DNA of 64,000 nucleotides from Phaseolus vulgaris (lineage: Eukaryota > Streptophyta > Magnoliopsida > Fabales > Fabaceae), in assembly GCF_000499845.2 (NCBI RefSeq), contig NC_023757.2, positions 39,167,162-39,231,161 on the forward strand. The letters run 5' to 3'. A program made the position numbers and the translations under genes. The notes under the pieces were generated by a model that made no database searches, was not told where the DNA came from, and saw nothing but the letters and a program-made list of their open reading frames with translations. Numbering within the stretch: position 1 is the first letter of the stretch; every line of letters starts with the position of its first letter. This document shows positions 1 to 12,106 of this stretch, in pieces.

Positions 1-600
1 ATGATGGACAAAGGCAATTTCCTAAGTATCCTCGTTCTAGTTAAACTACCTGTCAAAAGCAAATTGTATAAAAACTTTGGTACATCAACTGCACGACTTT
101 CTGGGTTTAAATTTAAGGAAAGTGTTTAACGTCACAGAACTGGTTCGAGTTTACAAATAAAAATTAGAAAAAGTAAATTATTTACTGTATCAAAATACAA
201 AGGAATAATTCTACTAAACACTTTCCCTAAAGAAAGTCTTAAATGTCAACAAATTGTGATTATTAAATTATGTATTTGTGAATCAAACGTGTGCTCAAGA
301 AAGCATTTCCATCATTGTGCCTGGTTTGAGTGTGAGACAAGTGATACAAAAACTCTGTTCCAATATTAATAGTAATATTTCTCTTGGATAATTAAAGCAA
401 CTAGATTCCAGATTTAGTTTTGTTATTCTAAATTTCAATCAGCAGCAGGTGCTGGCAACATGCTGACATGTGTTTTCTGTTACATGGGAAAGGAGATTGG
501 CGAATCTCAATCTCCGACAATGAATATGCAACATAGTTTGTTTCTGTAATAACACAGACAAAAACCCAAGGGAAAAAAACAAAAACGGTTGCAGAATAAC
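1..600. other. AT-rich sequence downstream of HHP exon 2, probable intron
   Basis: I see no further HHP exon here. The open frames at 428-716 run through intron sequence or are shadows of exon 2. If the HHP gene is intact, this is intron 2. Confidence 0.4.
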
Positions 601-1046
601 CTGGTGAATAGTTGCAAGAGATCCACCACACGAGGCTTCATCCAATTGGCGAGAGTCAACCCAAGAAAGAGTAAAAACCCAATGAAATGGCTGAAACAGC
701 AGAAACCCAGAAACAAGAAGGTTAGTTAGACACAATAAAAAGGAGAAAAGAGAAAAAGAATGGATTTTGTTGATTACGTCCAAACATTTATCGTTTCGTT
801 GTGCCAGCGAAAGAGGCTGAATAGAGCTTGTTTGAAGGGCCAATTGGCCCTGTAATAACGCAGAATGTATTCGTTGTCCTTCATGTATTCGGGCAGCTCC
901 CAAAACGACAGGAGAGGGTAGCGTTTAGGTCTGTGACGGTCGCAGGCGTTGTTCTTCATGGTATCTTTGGACTGTGTAAAGGAGAAGGTTTCATCAGGTT
1001 CTTTGGATTTGCGCTTGACCACGCATTTGGTCTGAATACTGTTCAT
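601..1046 (-). CDS. HHP: Heptahelical transmembrane protein (HHP, PAQR family), 5' two exons only
   Basis: Plant member of the adiponectin/progestin receptor-like (PAQR) family of seven-helix membrane proteins, linked in Arabidopsis to hormone and sugar responses. Exon 1 is 1046-778 (89 codons plus 2 bases, donor GT at 777-776) and exon 2 is 690-601 (acceptor AG at 692-691, donor GT at 600-599); together they give 119 residues. The family signature follows a basic N-terminus: LPEYMKDNEYILRYYR, then WP-KQALFSLFRWHNET, then NVWTH at the exon junction. The first membrane helix (HFIGFLLFLGLTLANW) follows, then DLLQLFTR. The start is the first ATG in the open frame. The remaining helices and the metal-binding His residues are not in bases 1-600, so the gene either continues past the left edge after a long intron or is truncated. 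Family is seen clearly; whether HHP4 or another paralogue cannot be decided. Confidence 0.85.
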
Positions 1047-1079
1047 TGGGGTTTGGAAGGAAGGTGGAGGTATGATATG

Positions 1080-1137
1080 GTGTGGAATGGAATGGAATGG
1101 TTAGTGATGGTGATGAGATGAGATGAGATGAGATGAG
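1080..1137. repeat. Pentanucleotide microsatellites in HHP 5' flank
   Basis: Two adjoining pentamer arrays lie just upstream of the HHP start: about three units of GGAAT at 1080-1099 and about five units of GATGA at 1113-1137. A third short array, three units of CTCCATT, lies at 1327-1350. They fall in the presumed 5' UTR/promoter. Confidence 0.75.
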
Positions 1138-1360
1138 AATGTCAATGGTGGTTGCGTGGCTAAATGTTGATGCAGTAATGGAGGCTGCACAACTGCACCA
1201 ACTGCAGCATTTAAGGAGCCTGAGTCAGTCTCCGTAAGCTTTGGCACTATTATGTGGGGTTTGTTAAAACTTAAAAGGCCATGCACACACACTTATTACA
1301 TATATATTCATAATCATAAATAATCCACTCCATTCTCCATTCTCCATTCTCATCATCATC

Positions 1361-1367
1361 ATATATA
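1361..1367 (-). promoter_or_regulatory. Candidate TATA box upstream of HHP
   Basis: On the minus strand a TATATAT run lies about 315 bases upstream of the HHP start codon. It is the only TATA-like run in a less AT-rich stretch. Position alone supports it; TATA runs are frequent in this DNA. Confidence 0.25.
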
Positions 1368-1641
1368 GCTGGAACAATAACCTTTATTATTGTTTATCAA
1401 TTTCGTTTCTCAAGTCAATATCTAAATTTGGAAACTTAGGTCACTTGTAAATCATCTACCAACTTTCATCTTCTTCTCGAGTATGGACTACACCTATCGT
1501 TTCTTTTAATTTAACTATACCAATTTCTCACAAAAAATTAAGAAAATTAATTAGGATTGTTAATGCAAAATTATTAATAACCTTTCTTTCAAGAGTTTTT
1601 TAACTACTTATATTTTTAATTCATCATTAATTAAATAGTTT

Positions 1642-1833
1642 TGTTGGAGATCAAGTGGCACAATAGGCTCAACAAACACTCGTTAAGACAGGCTTTTAAA
1701 TGATTCTGATACCATATACGAAGTAAATTTTAAATATAACTCAATCTCATAAAACCAGTTCATGGGGTGAGGTTTGCACCTACTTATATAGAATGAAATA
1801 CTCCAATCTTTAGTCGATGTGAGATCTCCAACA
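1642..1833 (-). mobile_element. TRIM-like short LTR element, copy 1
   Basis: Read on the minus strand, it starts TGTTGGAGATC (1833-1823) and ends with the perfect inverse GATCTCCAACA (1652-1642 in minus reading). Inside are the segments CACATCGACTAAAG and GGTTTTATGAGATTGAGTT, then TGGTATCAGAATC at 1714-1702, a Met-tRNA primer binding site. A TG...CA LTR of roughly 120 bp followed by a primer site with no coding capacity is the plan of a TRIM. Related copies lie at 8140-8370 and 32306-32520. No target duplication is visible. Confidence 0.6.
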
Positions 1834-3635
1834 AATTTAATTGTATTCTTTATAGTATTTGCTTGTAGATTTACTAATTGATAGTTGATATTAAACAATG
1901 AAAACCAGTATGTTCTATTATTTTTATGGATTTTTATTTTTATTTTATTCACTCTAATTTTTCATTTAATATGAAATATATTTTTAAATAAAAAGGTGAA
2001 GATGTTAATACTTTTAAGTTAAACAATAAAATTATTTGATTCTTAAATGTTTAAATAAATTTATTTCTAAGCAATTCTTTTAACTTTGAAATGAAACTTC
2101 TTCTAACAAGAAAGAACTACAGAAAGAAAGAAAGAAAAGAAGCAATCAATAAACTGTAAGTACGGTTTATAACTTATATGTCCACATTATCCGTACAAGG
2201 AGAATAATAGAGTTTACTATATTATTTATTTTATTTAAGAACTGATTAAGAAATGTCGATACGTTATTCTTTCTAGTTTTTCGTCTTTTATTAATAAGTA
2301 TTTTATAAAAACACAAATATTGAGTGTTTTTTTTTTACATGTGAAAACTAGGACCAAATTAAAATGATAAATATGTATTCATATACATGCGTGTGTGACT
2401 AACATTCCACCAATGTTAATATAGGCTTATGATTGGTAGTTCTATCGATATGGTCGAAATCCCTTTTTTATTACAAACATTTTTACCAATATTAAAATTT
2501 TCTTAGTAACACATTTCATATAATATGACTGATTTTTCTCTATTAATTGTATCTTTCAGTGATTTAAGTATCTATTACGAAAAGGAATACTTAAGATAGA
2601 ATTAGAAATTTTTTATATATCTTATAAATTTTTTTGATGTTTTTACATATTTAGTAACTAATTTATATATATATAAAGAAAATTAATATTTACGTAAGAT
2701 GTGGTGGATTGTAAGGAATTAAATCTTAGTTGTAAAAGTTATCTTAGGTTTACTTGGAGAGTATTCTTAAGTCAAGACTATATTTTCTACGTAATGATGT
2801 GTCTCTTAACCAAATTTATTAATTTGTGATGCTTATTATTAATGAAATGTGATTGTGTTTGGGTCAATTTTGCAATTTAAAATGGTCCGGTTGAATTTTG
2901 AGTAGTCTTAAATACTTAAAATTAAATCAATTCTTTCTTGATAAAATAATTTTATTTTCCAAGTTAACAATCAATGCATATTTAGCTTACTTGATTTGAA
3001 AACATGCTTCTTAGTTTTAAGTTTTATTCTCGTTCTAAATTATAGTTTAAGATTCAAATTCTTTTAAAAACAGTTGTTTTTACAAATTAATAAAATAATA
3101 GTTATGTATTATACGCTAATATATTGTAGAAAATATTTATTTAGTAAACAAATTACATGTTAATTTCGTAAATAATTTCTAAAATTTTGATAACGTTAAT
3201 TTCGTAAATAATTTCTATGATAATTAATTCGATACTAATTTAAAAATTATTTTTTTAATAATAAAAATTAATGTAAATAATAAAATTTCTTTTAATCTTA
3301 ATAATAATATTTAATTTAGTTAATATAATAATTAATTATTTTTGTATAAAATTAATTTCTATTTAATTAAGTTTTAGACATATTATTTAGGTATAAGAGA
3401 GGAAAATCTTAAAGAAAAAAGAAAAACAAATAGATATTTACACATTTCAAATCATATCTTTTTTTATAAACTCATCTAAACTATTATTTTCATACTAATT
3501 TGAATATTTCAGATATTCTATATAAGTTTTTTTTTTATTTGAATAATCAAAAGAAAGTATGAAAATTGTTCAAACTTTCGAGAAATTTGTAAAATACTTT
3601 TTTTTCTTATATTTTAATTTATAATTTAATAATAA
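1834..3635. other. AT-rich intergenic DNA, no gene seen
   Basis: No convincing coding frame or RNA gene. Part of 3100-3400 resembles one arm of the foldback element described at 29.9 kb (runs such as TTAGTTAATATAATAATTAA). Confidence 0.5.
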
Positions 3636-3960
3636 CACTAGTGCAAAAATACTCATTTATGGCAATATAGTTATAGGGCTTTTAAGGATAGACGTTGTCC
3701 TTCAAAACGCGATGACACATTTGAAATTAAATTTGTCTAAAACAATAACTATATATTGGGTAAAGTCGTCGTTTTACACGAAATGCTTTCATGTAAAACG
3801 GTGGTTTTATCCCCATAGCCACCGTTTTCAAACGCGAATTATATACAGATTATTACATACGGATCAAAATCCATATGTAAAATCAACATTACATTTGCAG
3901 TGGATAGGATTCAAAATAAGGTTCCTTCAATCACCAAAGAAAATTTAACCACTACCCCAC
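3636..3960 (+). mobile_element. CACTA-like element end fragment
   Basis: CACTAGTGCAAAAA at 3636-3649 resembles the terminus of plant CACTA (En/Spm) elements. It is followed by a less AT-rich stretch with self-complementary segments (AAAACGGTGGTTTTAT against AGCCACCGTTTT, about 3795-3830), as in subterminal regions of such elements. The opposite terminus and a target duplication were not found. The 78-codon frame at 3712-3948 has no recognised domain and is probably part of this fragment. Confidence 0.35.
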
Positions 3961-5577
3961 ACAAATTCTTTAGTATTATTATGATTTTTATTATACTTAT
4001 TATTATTAATAATATTAATAATAGTGGTCATGATGGAGTAAAGATTAGATTTTCGTACACCAATGCAATATAATTGAGTTAAAGTCTCATTATTGTCACA
4101 TTTTAACCTTTTATGCACCAATGTAATAATAATAAGTTAAACTAAATCTTAATTATATATAGGAAAAATAAAATAAGTGAAACCTATTTTGATCTAAAAA
4201 AATTTAAAAACTAAAATCAATTACAACTAGTAATTTTAATCCGTATAATTAGTATAAGGGTAAGTTGATAATACTTAATCCCTATTTTTAATGTATATAA
4301 TACTTTAAGAAAAATAAAAATCATGTATAAAAGATTATGTACTTTAAAGTTTTGCATTAAAGAAAGTAAAATATAATTAGTTTTAAATTTTTATTATTAT
4401 CAACTTATAAGTCATGTAAATAACTAAAACATAAAAAAAATCTCACTTTTAAGAAACTTTTTATATGAATAACATTAAATTAGGATAAAGTTGGAAATTG
4501 TAAAAAAAAAAGTATTTATTTATAATTTTAAATAAATAAAAAAACACGAGGAAATAAGGCGAATGAAATAAAAGTTTTCATTTTTTTAAGTAAAAGCTAC
4601 AATTGACGAGAAAAACAAAACAGAAAATACAACCTTTAAATTTTATATATATATATATATATACATAAATTGATTATTTTTTTAAAATTATTTTTTATAT
4701 TTAATACTAATAGTTGTAAAATTCATTTCCTTGTCTTTTTATGCATGCAAGTTAAAGCATTTCTTTAATAAAAAAAACTTTTCCATTTCTCTTTAATTTT
4801 TTACTTTGATTTTTTAAAATTTTAAGATCAGATCTTACACCGTAGTAATTGGTAATGTAGGGATCAGTCCTGTCTGATATTTTTTTATGAATATATTCTT
4901 ATAAAGAATTTAAATGGATTTATTTTGTTATAATAGTAGCATTAATTTCTTAAATTTTTTTATGTGAATATAAGTAAGTGCAAGTGCAGGTTCAAAAGCT
5001 TTATTCGTGAAAAAATAATATACTAACTTTTATTTATTTTGGATGAATGGATATAGATATGTTTAGAGTTTATTTTGAAATATTATTATTTATTGAATAA
5101 TAACACATTTTAAATTAATAGCATTTTAACAAGATAAATATAAAAATGAATAAAACAAAGTCACTGTAGATAATAAAACATTTTTTACTTTTAATATATC
5201 AATATATAGGTGCTTGTCAATCATGTAAAAAACTATAAATTAAGAAATTAATTTATTAATTTCTATGGAGGAAACTAATAATACCATGTTAAACTTTTAC
5301 AATATCAAAAATACAAACAATATGTTTTGTTTTATAGTAAAAACTTTTTTATTTTTGGGTAGGTAATGTGGAATAATTTCGAGATAACAACAAATGAAAA
5401 AATTATTTCTGTGGGGGCATATATGATAAAGTTTTGGCATATAGTGTTTTTCTAGCTAGTTGTATTGTCACTTTCTATTGTATTGGCATGGATTTCAAAA
5501 TTAAGAAAAGAGCATAATTGAGGATTATTTCTATGGGATATCAAAGTGCTACTAAATGTTTTAATGATTGTTTGGCA
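3961..5577. other. AT-rich intergenic DNA, no gene seen
   Basis: Homopolymer and TA-rich sequence with a short (AT)n run near 4647-4663. Nothing coding recognised. Confidence 0.5.
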
Positions 5578-6038
5578 AATCATTATGGGAAGATACAACA
5601 AGAATGAGTCTTTTCATAATAGGAGTGTCTTTGTCATTTTTATTGTGTCCATTATGTAATCAGGTTGTAGAAAAGATCCATCATCAGGTTGTGGAACGTA
5701 AGATAACTTCTCAAGTGTGATCGATGGTATCTAGATGGATGGGAATTCAAAGAGCATACCATTACGATCTAAAAAATCACTTGGTACAGTTTTACCCTTT
5801 TCAGTTTAACTTGAAAAGAAACATAGTTTGGACGGGTGTTTGGGTGGTAGTTTTATGGAGCTTATGGAGCCATAGGAACGGTGTTGTGTTTAAGGAAGGG
5901 AAGATAGATGTTGAAGAGATCTTTAACATAGCACAATTGCAAGCGTGGTTTTGGATAAAGAGGAAAATATCTAGCTTTAATTTTTCTTATTCTGATTGGA
6001 CTTTATACCTTCTGAATTACCTACTCTCTTTAAGCTAG
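5578..6038 (+). pseudogene. LINE retrotransposon 3' end: zinc-binding RT tail remnant
   Basis: C-terminal end of a non-LTR retrotransposon polyprotein. From about 5589 the frame reads TRMSLFIIGVSLSFLLCPLC, the CPLC half of the reverse-transcriptase zinc-binding domain. An in-frame TGA at about 5718 breaks it. The same frame continues in 5724-6038 with the family pattern VWVVVLWSLWSHRN, VVFKEG, D-EEIFNIAQLQAW-WIK and FSYSDW. The reverse transcriptase and endonuclease are absent, so it is a 5'-truncated, decayed copy. Legume genomes carry many such tails. It has no predicted activity. Confidence 0.75.
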
Positions 6039-6156
6039 TTGTTAGTTATGCATAGAGGTGGCAAAGATTGTTTATATAGGTTTTTTTTATAAAAGATTTT
6101 ATGTTAGGTATCACTATGCAACTTGACATCTCAGCTAGGTTGACACCTCAAATAAC

Positions 6157-6436
6157 AACTAATATTATTATTAATAATAATATTATTAATATTATTAGTA
6201 TTATTATTAATATTATTAGTATTATTATTAATATTATTAGTATTATTATTCATATTATTAATATTATATTCATATTATTAATATTATATTCATATTATTC
6301 ATATTATTAATATTAATATTGTTAATATTATTAATATTGTTTATATTATTAATATTGCTTATATTATTAATATTGTTTATATTATTAATATTGTTAATAT
6401 TATTATTATTGTTAATATTATTATTATTATTATTAA
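6157..6436. repeat. Imperfect ATT/AAT trinucleotide tract
   Basis: About 280 bases built almost only of ATT, AAT and TATTAAT-like units with higher-order periodicity (ATTATTAGTATT near the start, ATATTGTTTATATT later). It follows the LINE 3' end by about 120 bases, so it could derive from an expanded tail. The low-complexity open frames here on both strands (poly Ile/Leu/Asn) are not genes. Confidence 0.85.
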
Positions 6437-8139
6437 GTATAATAAAAATCATAATAATACTAAAGAATTTGTTTGATGTAGTGGTTAAATTTTCTTTGGT
6501 TAGCAAAAACTAAATGGAAGCATATTATACCAATGAGCATTAGTTCTAGCAATAAACGCAACACAACACAACCATAGTAGTCTGAACTTCAAGAAACGCA
6601 GAGAAAACACCAATAAACTTTCTCATACTCCCACGAAAAATACTTTCGCAAATTAATACAAAAAATTACTAGTACATAATTTTGTTTTAGGTTGTGGTTG
6701 TTATTTTTGAAGCATGTAAAACTCTGCTATGTAAAGTTCTTTTGAACTTAAGTTAGATGGAGAGATTCTGACTTTTGTATAAAGGTTGGAACATCCCTAA
6801 AATATCTCGTTTTTAATTAATTAATTATTTGTTGAAAAAAAAATTACTAGTATCACAAGAGTAACATTATATTATATATAAGAACAAAATTCATTCTGAA
6901 AATTATTAAAAAAAATAGTTTTCATACCATTAAAAATTTCAAAAGAGAGTATGAAAAGAAATAAAATGAGAAGAGAGTATATTTTTTACCCTTTATCCTT
7001 ACTAAAATTCATTTTCATTCTTTATAAATTTTAAAAATATGTTTTCATTATTTATTTTCAAATTTGAGCTAATATTATTCCAAAGTGTTATACTTTTCAT
7101 TTTAAAACATAATTTTAGACCCGTTTTTATTTGTACATCTTACTCGATAAATCCTTCTCTGTCAAAATCATGGAACTCGTCATATGTTTGAAAAAAATGT
7201 GTTGAAATTTTAATTTCACAAGCAACTGAAATTAGCTTTTATAACTAGTATATTAGTAAGTGCATTATATGTGGTAAATATTTATTTTATATAGCTAACA
7301 TTTATAGTAAAAAAATATTTTTCAATATACAAACTGTGGTTTAGAATTTTAATGAATAATTTATGGTTAGGTTAAATTATATTCTTAAAGAATTGATATA
7401 ATTCAATTTAGATATAAATAAAAGTGGATTACTGGAATAGAAACAATTTAGTTGGTTAATTTTATATAAAGATATGTAATTTAAAATATTAAATGTTAGT
7501 ACGAAAATTACTTTAGGAATTCATACAAATTAAGGAACAAGGCAATGAAGTTATTGCTTAAACATTGAAGAAAGAGAGAAAAGTAAGTGATGACATGATG
7601 TTGCTGTAACGTACTCTAATATGTTAGAGTGATATCATTTTTCCAATTCCTTTTTCTTTTTCGTGTAGAACAATAAAGCCGTACAAGTACGAATTGGGAG
7701 AATAAAGGTTATTGCTCTACCTACTAATTAGGCTATTCAAGTCATTATTAGTTTCATTTGTGATAATGCCATCTACATAATAATACCAACACTACCTCTT
7801 TATCTACAACTAAACAAAAACGTTTTAATACATGTTGGGTTATGAAATATTTTTAAAAGTTGAAACAAGTAAAAGAAAATAAAATATAATTTAAAAGAAA
7901 TACACATCCTAATTTCTTGATTACAAAATGCTAGCATTGAAGCCTAATTATGGATGATAAATAAATTTGTTGTTTTAACTTTGATTTTAACAAAAAATTC
8001 ATTTATTGATTTTAGGTATGTGTATGTGTACTGATTATACTTATTTCAATCTTAATTGGTATATACATCTTCGTTTTAAATTATTAAAATATTTTTAATT
8101 TATTAAATAATTTATTTTTATTATTTTTTATTTTTTATT
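6437..8139. other. AT-rich intergenic DNA, no gene seen
   Basis: No coding sequence recognised. A small hairpin, ACTCTAA-TATG-TTAGAGT, lies at 7613-7630. Confidence 0.5.
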
Positions 8140-8370
8140 AAGATTTGTACTTTAAATCTAATTCAATCTCGTAACATTGGTTTATAAGATGAGGTTTACA
8201 AACTCATGCGTGATATTATATATTAAGGATTGATTCTAAATGACTTTAATAACATATTAAGAAGTAAATTTTAAATTTAACTCAACCTCATAAAACTAGC
8301 TTACAAGATTGTACTCACTTATAAATTATGAAATGTTTTACTTTCTAATCCACGTGGATTTCCTTCGGTT
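8140..8370 (-). mobile_element. TRIM-like element, copy 2 (degenerate)
   Basis: On the minus strand, two related LTR-like halves are visible: GTTTTATGAGGTTGAGTTAA near 8300-8270 and AACCTCATCTTATAAACCA with GAGATTGAATTAGA near 8205-8160. They are separated by a decayed primer site. Same family as the copies at 1642 and 32306, more mutated. Confidence 0.5.
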
Positions 8371-11045
8371 TATTTTGTTTATTTGAAAAACATGTATTTT
8401 GATATCCAATGTTTCATTATTTCTCAATTGTTCAACTCATTCGGTACTCATCATCACAACTCCTATGCATTTTTTCTTTGTGTAATTTCTTTCAAAGAAT
8501 GAATTGCATTTTCGGAAAAATAAAATTCATTTTATCAAATTAAATCATCCATAAACCACACGTTTGATCACTTATACTTTTTATATTTTTTTATTTTATT
8601 TTTTATGATGTTATCAATTTCGAGTACTCCAATAATATAAATTCTTAGTATATTAGATAAGTTTGGCATGTTGAACCATACAATCCCTTAATTCATTAAA
8701 TAACCTAAACTTTTGTCATTTCTATTCTCTTTGTTTTTTAATATATTTTTATTTAAAAAACTCGTCTTTTATCACACAACTCTTCACTATTTTTTCATTG
8801 TTCGAATAATTTAATATTCCACAAAAAATTAATCAAATTCTTAAAACATTTTCCTTCTTGATATTTTATAAATAATAAACATCATAGCTCTCGTAAAGTT
8901 TCAATTATATATCATTATTACTTAATAACATATATTTTTTATGTAGTTTTTTTGAAAAAAAAAAGTACCTAATTAATATTTGACACAATCTAAATTAGTA
9001 CCAAAAAAAACAGAAATAGATATACATTTTTATTTTAAAAATAAAAATATAACAGTGGCTGTTCTCTTCTGCCATGCCTAATTGTAAGAGAAACAAGGTT
9101 GGTAGTTGCAGCGGTGAGGTGAGAAGACGACACTATCCAAACACATGGTCTGATAAGGACAGTTTATAAATTTTTATTTTCTTTTATTATTATTATTATC
9201 ATTATTATTTTTGTTATTATTATTGAATTTGTCGGTTTTGTTAAATTGGTAGCTGAACCGTAATTGACCTAGAAATTAGGGGAGGAGGCACAGACTTCTG
9301 AACTTAGAGCAGCCCATTGATGGGTAAGAATAAAAGGGACATGAAATTCATTAAAGAAATTAAATTAGGTTTTTTAATTTCCCCAATTTCTACCAATTCA
9401 CTTGCTTCACCCTAACCCTAGTTTGATATTGGTAAAGTAGTTTAGAGAAAGTGAATATAAGTTAGAGATATTATGAATGGAGAATGAGATAGTTAAAATG
9501 GGTTTTTAAGAGAAGTAGATCGACGTTAGTTGGTGGAAGCTCAAGTGTTGGTGGCATTAATTGAGTGATAAATGAGTTTAACACAATAATTAGGTAACAG
9601 GTGCCTCACTCTCAACCATTCTTTACCCACCATCAATTACATTACATTACATTTATTACGAAGAATAAAGTTTCTTTCACATTACAAATAATAAAAATAA
9701 ATATTCTATAGCTCTTTTTTTTAATAAAACATTATATTATAATAAAATAATACTTTATTTAAGTGCTATGAATGTAACAGTATTAAGGTATGTTGTTGTT
9801 TGTTGAATGGGAGAAGGTCATCTTTTTCTAATATGATAACATTGATAAGAAATAAACTTATACTTGTGGATATATTTGAACTTGTTTTAATGTTGATGAG
9901 AAATATCTAAATTGACAAAATATATTAATGAGTAATAATCTAACTTTTTTATTCTGGTATATACATATTTGTTTTGTGCTCATATCTATACACTTAAAAT
10001 CATTATAAAGTTTAAATTTGAAGAGTAAAATAACTCCTAAAATTAGTAAAAATATTATTATTACTCATATACCTAAATTTGTTTTTGCGTAATTGTGTAT
10101 ACATGTTATAATCAATTTACTTCTTCTATTGAAAGTTAATTTTGAATATTTTTGGAATAAGAAATCAATTTTGATCTTGCATTTGAACAAAAAATGTAAA
10201 ACTTTGGTTGAAGATGAGTTGAAATAATTTGTATTACTTTTAAAATGATTTTGAATTCTAGTGAGTATTATAATATTGAAAATTGTGGTTTATTTTAAAA
10301 TTAAAGATATTAATATTTTTATATTCTACTAAAATATTAAATTATATCATGAAAATATTCTGAAATTGATTCATTGTTTATCAAATATTACTGTCAATAA
10401 GTATAATTATTGCCAGCACTCAGTTTGAAATTAAATTATCAAAATCTTATTTGAAATTAATTACGTTAAACAATAGGTTGGATGAATTGCTTTTTATATA
10501 TTGTGTAAAATATTAAAAATACTTGATGATTAAATTTTAATAATTTTTTTTGTAGCAAATAAGAAAGAGAAAAGAATAGACTAATTATATCAAATAAGAT
10601 TTCAATTAGTTTCTCTTAAGCTTTCAAATTTTTTAAACAAGATTGAGTATAAAAAAATTAATTCATTAAATTAATTCTAAAAAAAGTGGCACAAAATAAT
10701 ACATCTCAAATTACAAATTAAATAAATTTCAACTAACATTTTCAAAGGCCAGATTAAATTAACTATTTAATCCAAAATTAAATTAGTTTAAGCTTTTTTA
10801 AAAACTAATTATGTACGAAAAATAGGGGACTAAATGACTGAAACATCTCATATTTATGATTTTGAAATATTATTTAGTTGCTTTTACAAATCAAGAAGGG
10901 TATTTTTTTTTTCCAGATCAAACTGCGCGATATTCTAGCATAAAAAACTTTGATCAAACATAAAAACAAAAACTTTAAAATAAGTAAGGAATATACAACT
11001 GAATTGCGAATGAATGGGCCTAACGGATAAAACTATATGGAGTAA
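8371..11045. other. AT-rich intergenic DNA with one less AT-rich island
   Basis: No convincing gene. The stretch 9050-9160 and the segment up to about 9620 are noticeably less AT-rich than their surroundings, and include CACCCTAACCCTAG at 9410-9423, but no frame or RNA structure is recognisable. Confidence 0.4.
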
Positions 11046-11054
11046 CACTTCTCA

Positions 11055-11440
11055 TGCTGTTTCTTCCTGCAACACTATATCTGCCACCTCCATACACAAC
11101 ATGAAAATATATTTTTGTCCTTCTTGTATCAAACCATAGTGTAGTTTCTTGATTATGTAATTCGAAAACTCATTTGAAAAAAGACTTCCAGAGTACATAA
11201 TCCGGAAGTTAAATAAGACTTTCGGATTATGTAATCCAGAGAATAATCATGGCTTCCGAATTATGTAATCCAATAACTAATTACAAATTTGAAAAATGAC
11301 TTCCATATTTATTATGTAATCCGGAATATTATAAAGGCACATTTTTAGAAATTTGAAAATTTATGGAGGTGAGATTTTTAGAAATTTGAAAATTTATGGA
11401 GGTGAAAGAAGGCGGCATGGAATTGCAGGAAGAAACAGTC
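11055..11440. mobile_element. Mutator-type MITE (386 bp) with 9-bp target duplication
   Basis: The direct duplication CACTTCTCA flanks the element at 11046-11054 and 11441-11449. The termini are inverted: CTGTTTCTTCCTGCAA at 11057-11072 is matched by TTGCAGGAAGAAACAG at 11423-11438. Imperfect similarity continues inward to CACCTCCATA. A 9-bp duplication with terminal inverted repeats is typical of Mutator-like elements. There is no coding capacity. The interior holds about four ATTATGTAATCC-type palindromic units (11200-11330) and a 33-bp direct duplication of the right subterminal region (about 11341-11405). Confidence 0.85.
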
Positions 11441-11449
11441 CACTTCTCA

Positions 11450-12106
11450 CATCAAATAATATATTATGGGCCACTTCTCTGCGGAACCAAATTGCGCCTG
11501 AGTACAAAAAAACAAAGTGTATTAGATGATAAAAAATTCATATGAATTTTTCAGTTAACTCTATCAATTTTGTTTTTTATTTGCTTTATAAATAGAATAT
11601 TTAATAATCTACGTGTAATATTTCTCATATTAATAAAATATATTTCTTTCTTAATTTTTTTTTCTTTTTTCTTGTTTATGCGGTATGTAAAACTAATATC
11701 AAAGTTTTTAGAAGAACTATATGATTTCTTTTGATTCTTTGTTCTACTCCTTATTTTATCACCATGACAAGATTAGGAAAAAGGGAAAATAGTTTGCACA
11801 TATTATAGCATAAATAATCATACGATTGATTATAAAAACATGAATTTCCACTAGGTTACAAAAAAAATGTATATAAAACCAATAAAGTACGGTATATAAA
11901 ACTAATAAATTGTAAAAAAAAGGTATATAAAACTAATAAAGTGTAAAGGCACAACACCTTGTTGGAGCGAAAACCACCTGGTTTCTTCATGGTTCACAGA
12001 AGTCTACACAACGATCTCTACTGACATGAATTCCTACATTCCTGGTTCTTGAATCTTCTAGATTTTGAACTTTGTATTTTTTTTTATAGATTTGTGTAAG
12101 CTCGTA
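11450..12106. other. Intergenic DNA downstream of SPS with a small triplicated motif
   Basis: Three copies of a GTATATAAAACyAATAAA motif lie in 11869-11941. No gene was recognised. The SPS transcript probably ends around 12100. Confidence 0.5.

Noticed and set aside
6101..6513. Open frames rich in Ile/Leu/Asn on both strands
   Set aside because: They are translations of the ATT/AAT repeat tract and have no protein-like composition.
9410..9423. Telomere-like CACCCTAACCCTAG
   Set aside because: Only two telomere-like units, too short to call an interstitial telomere.
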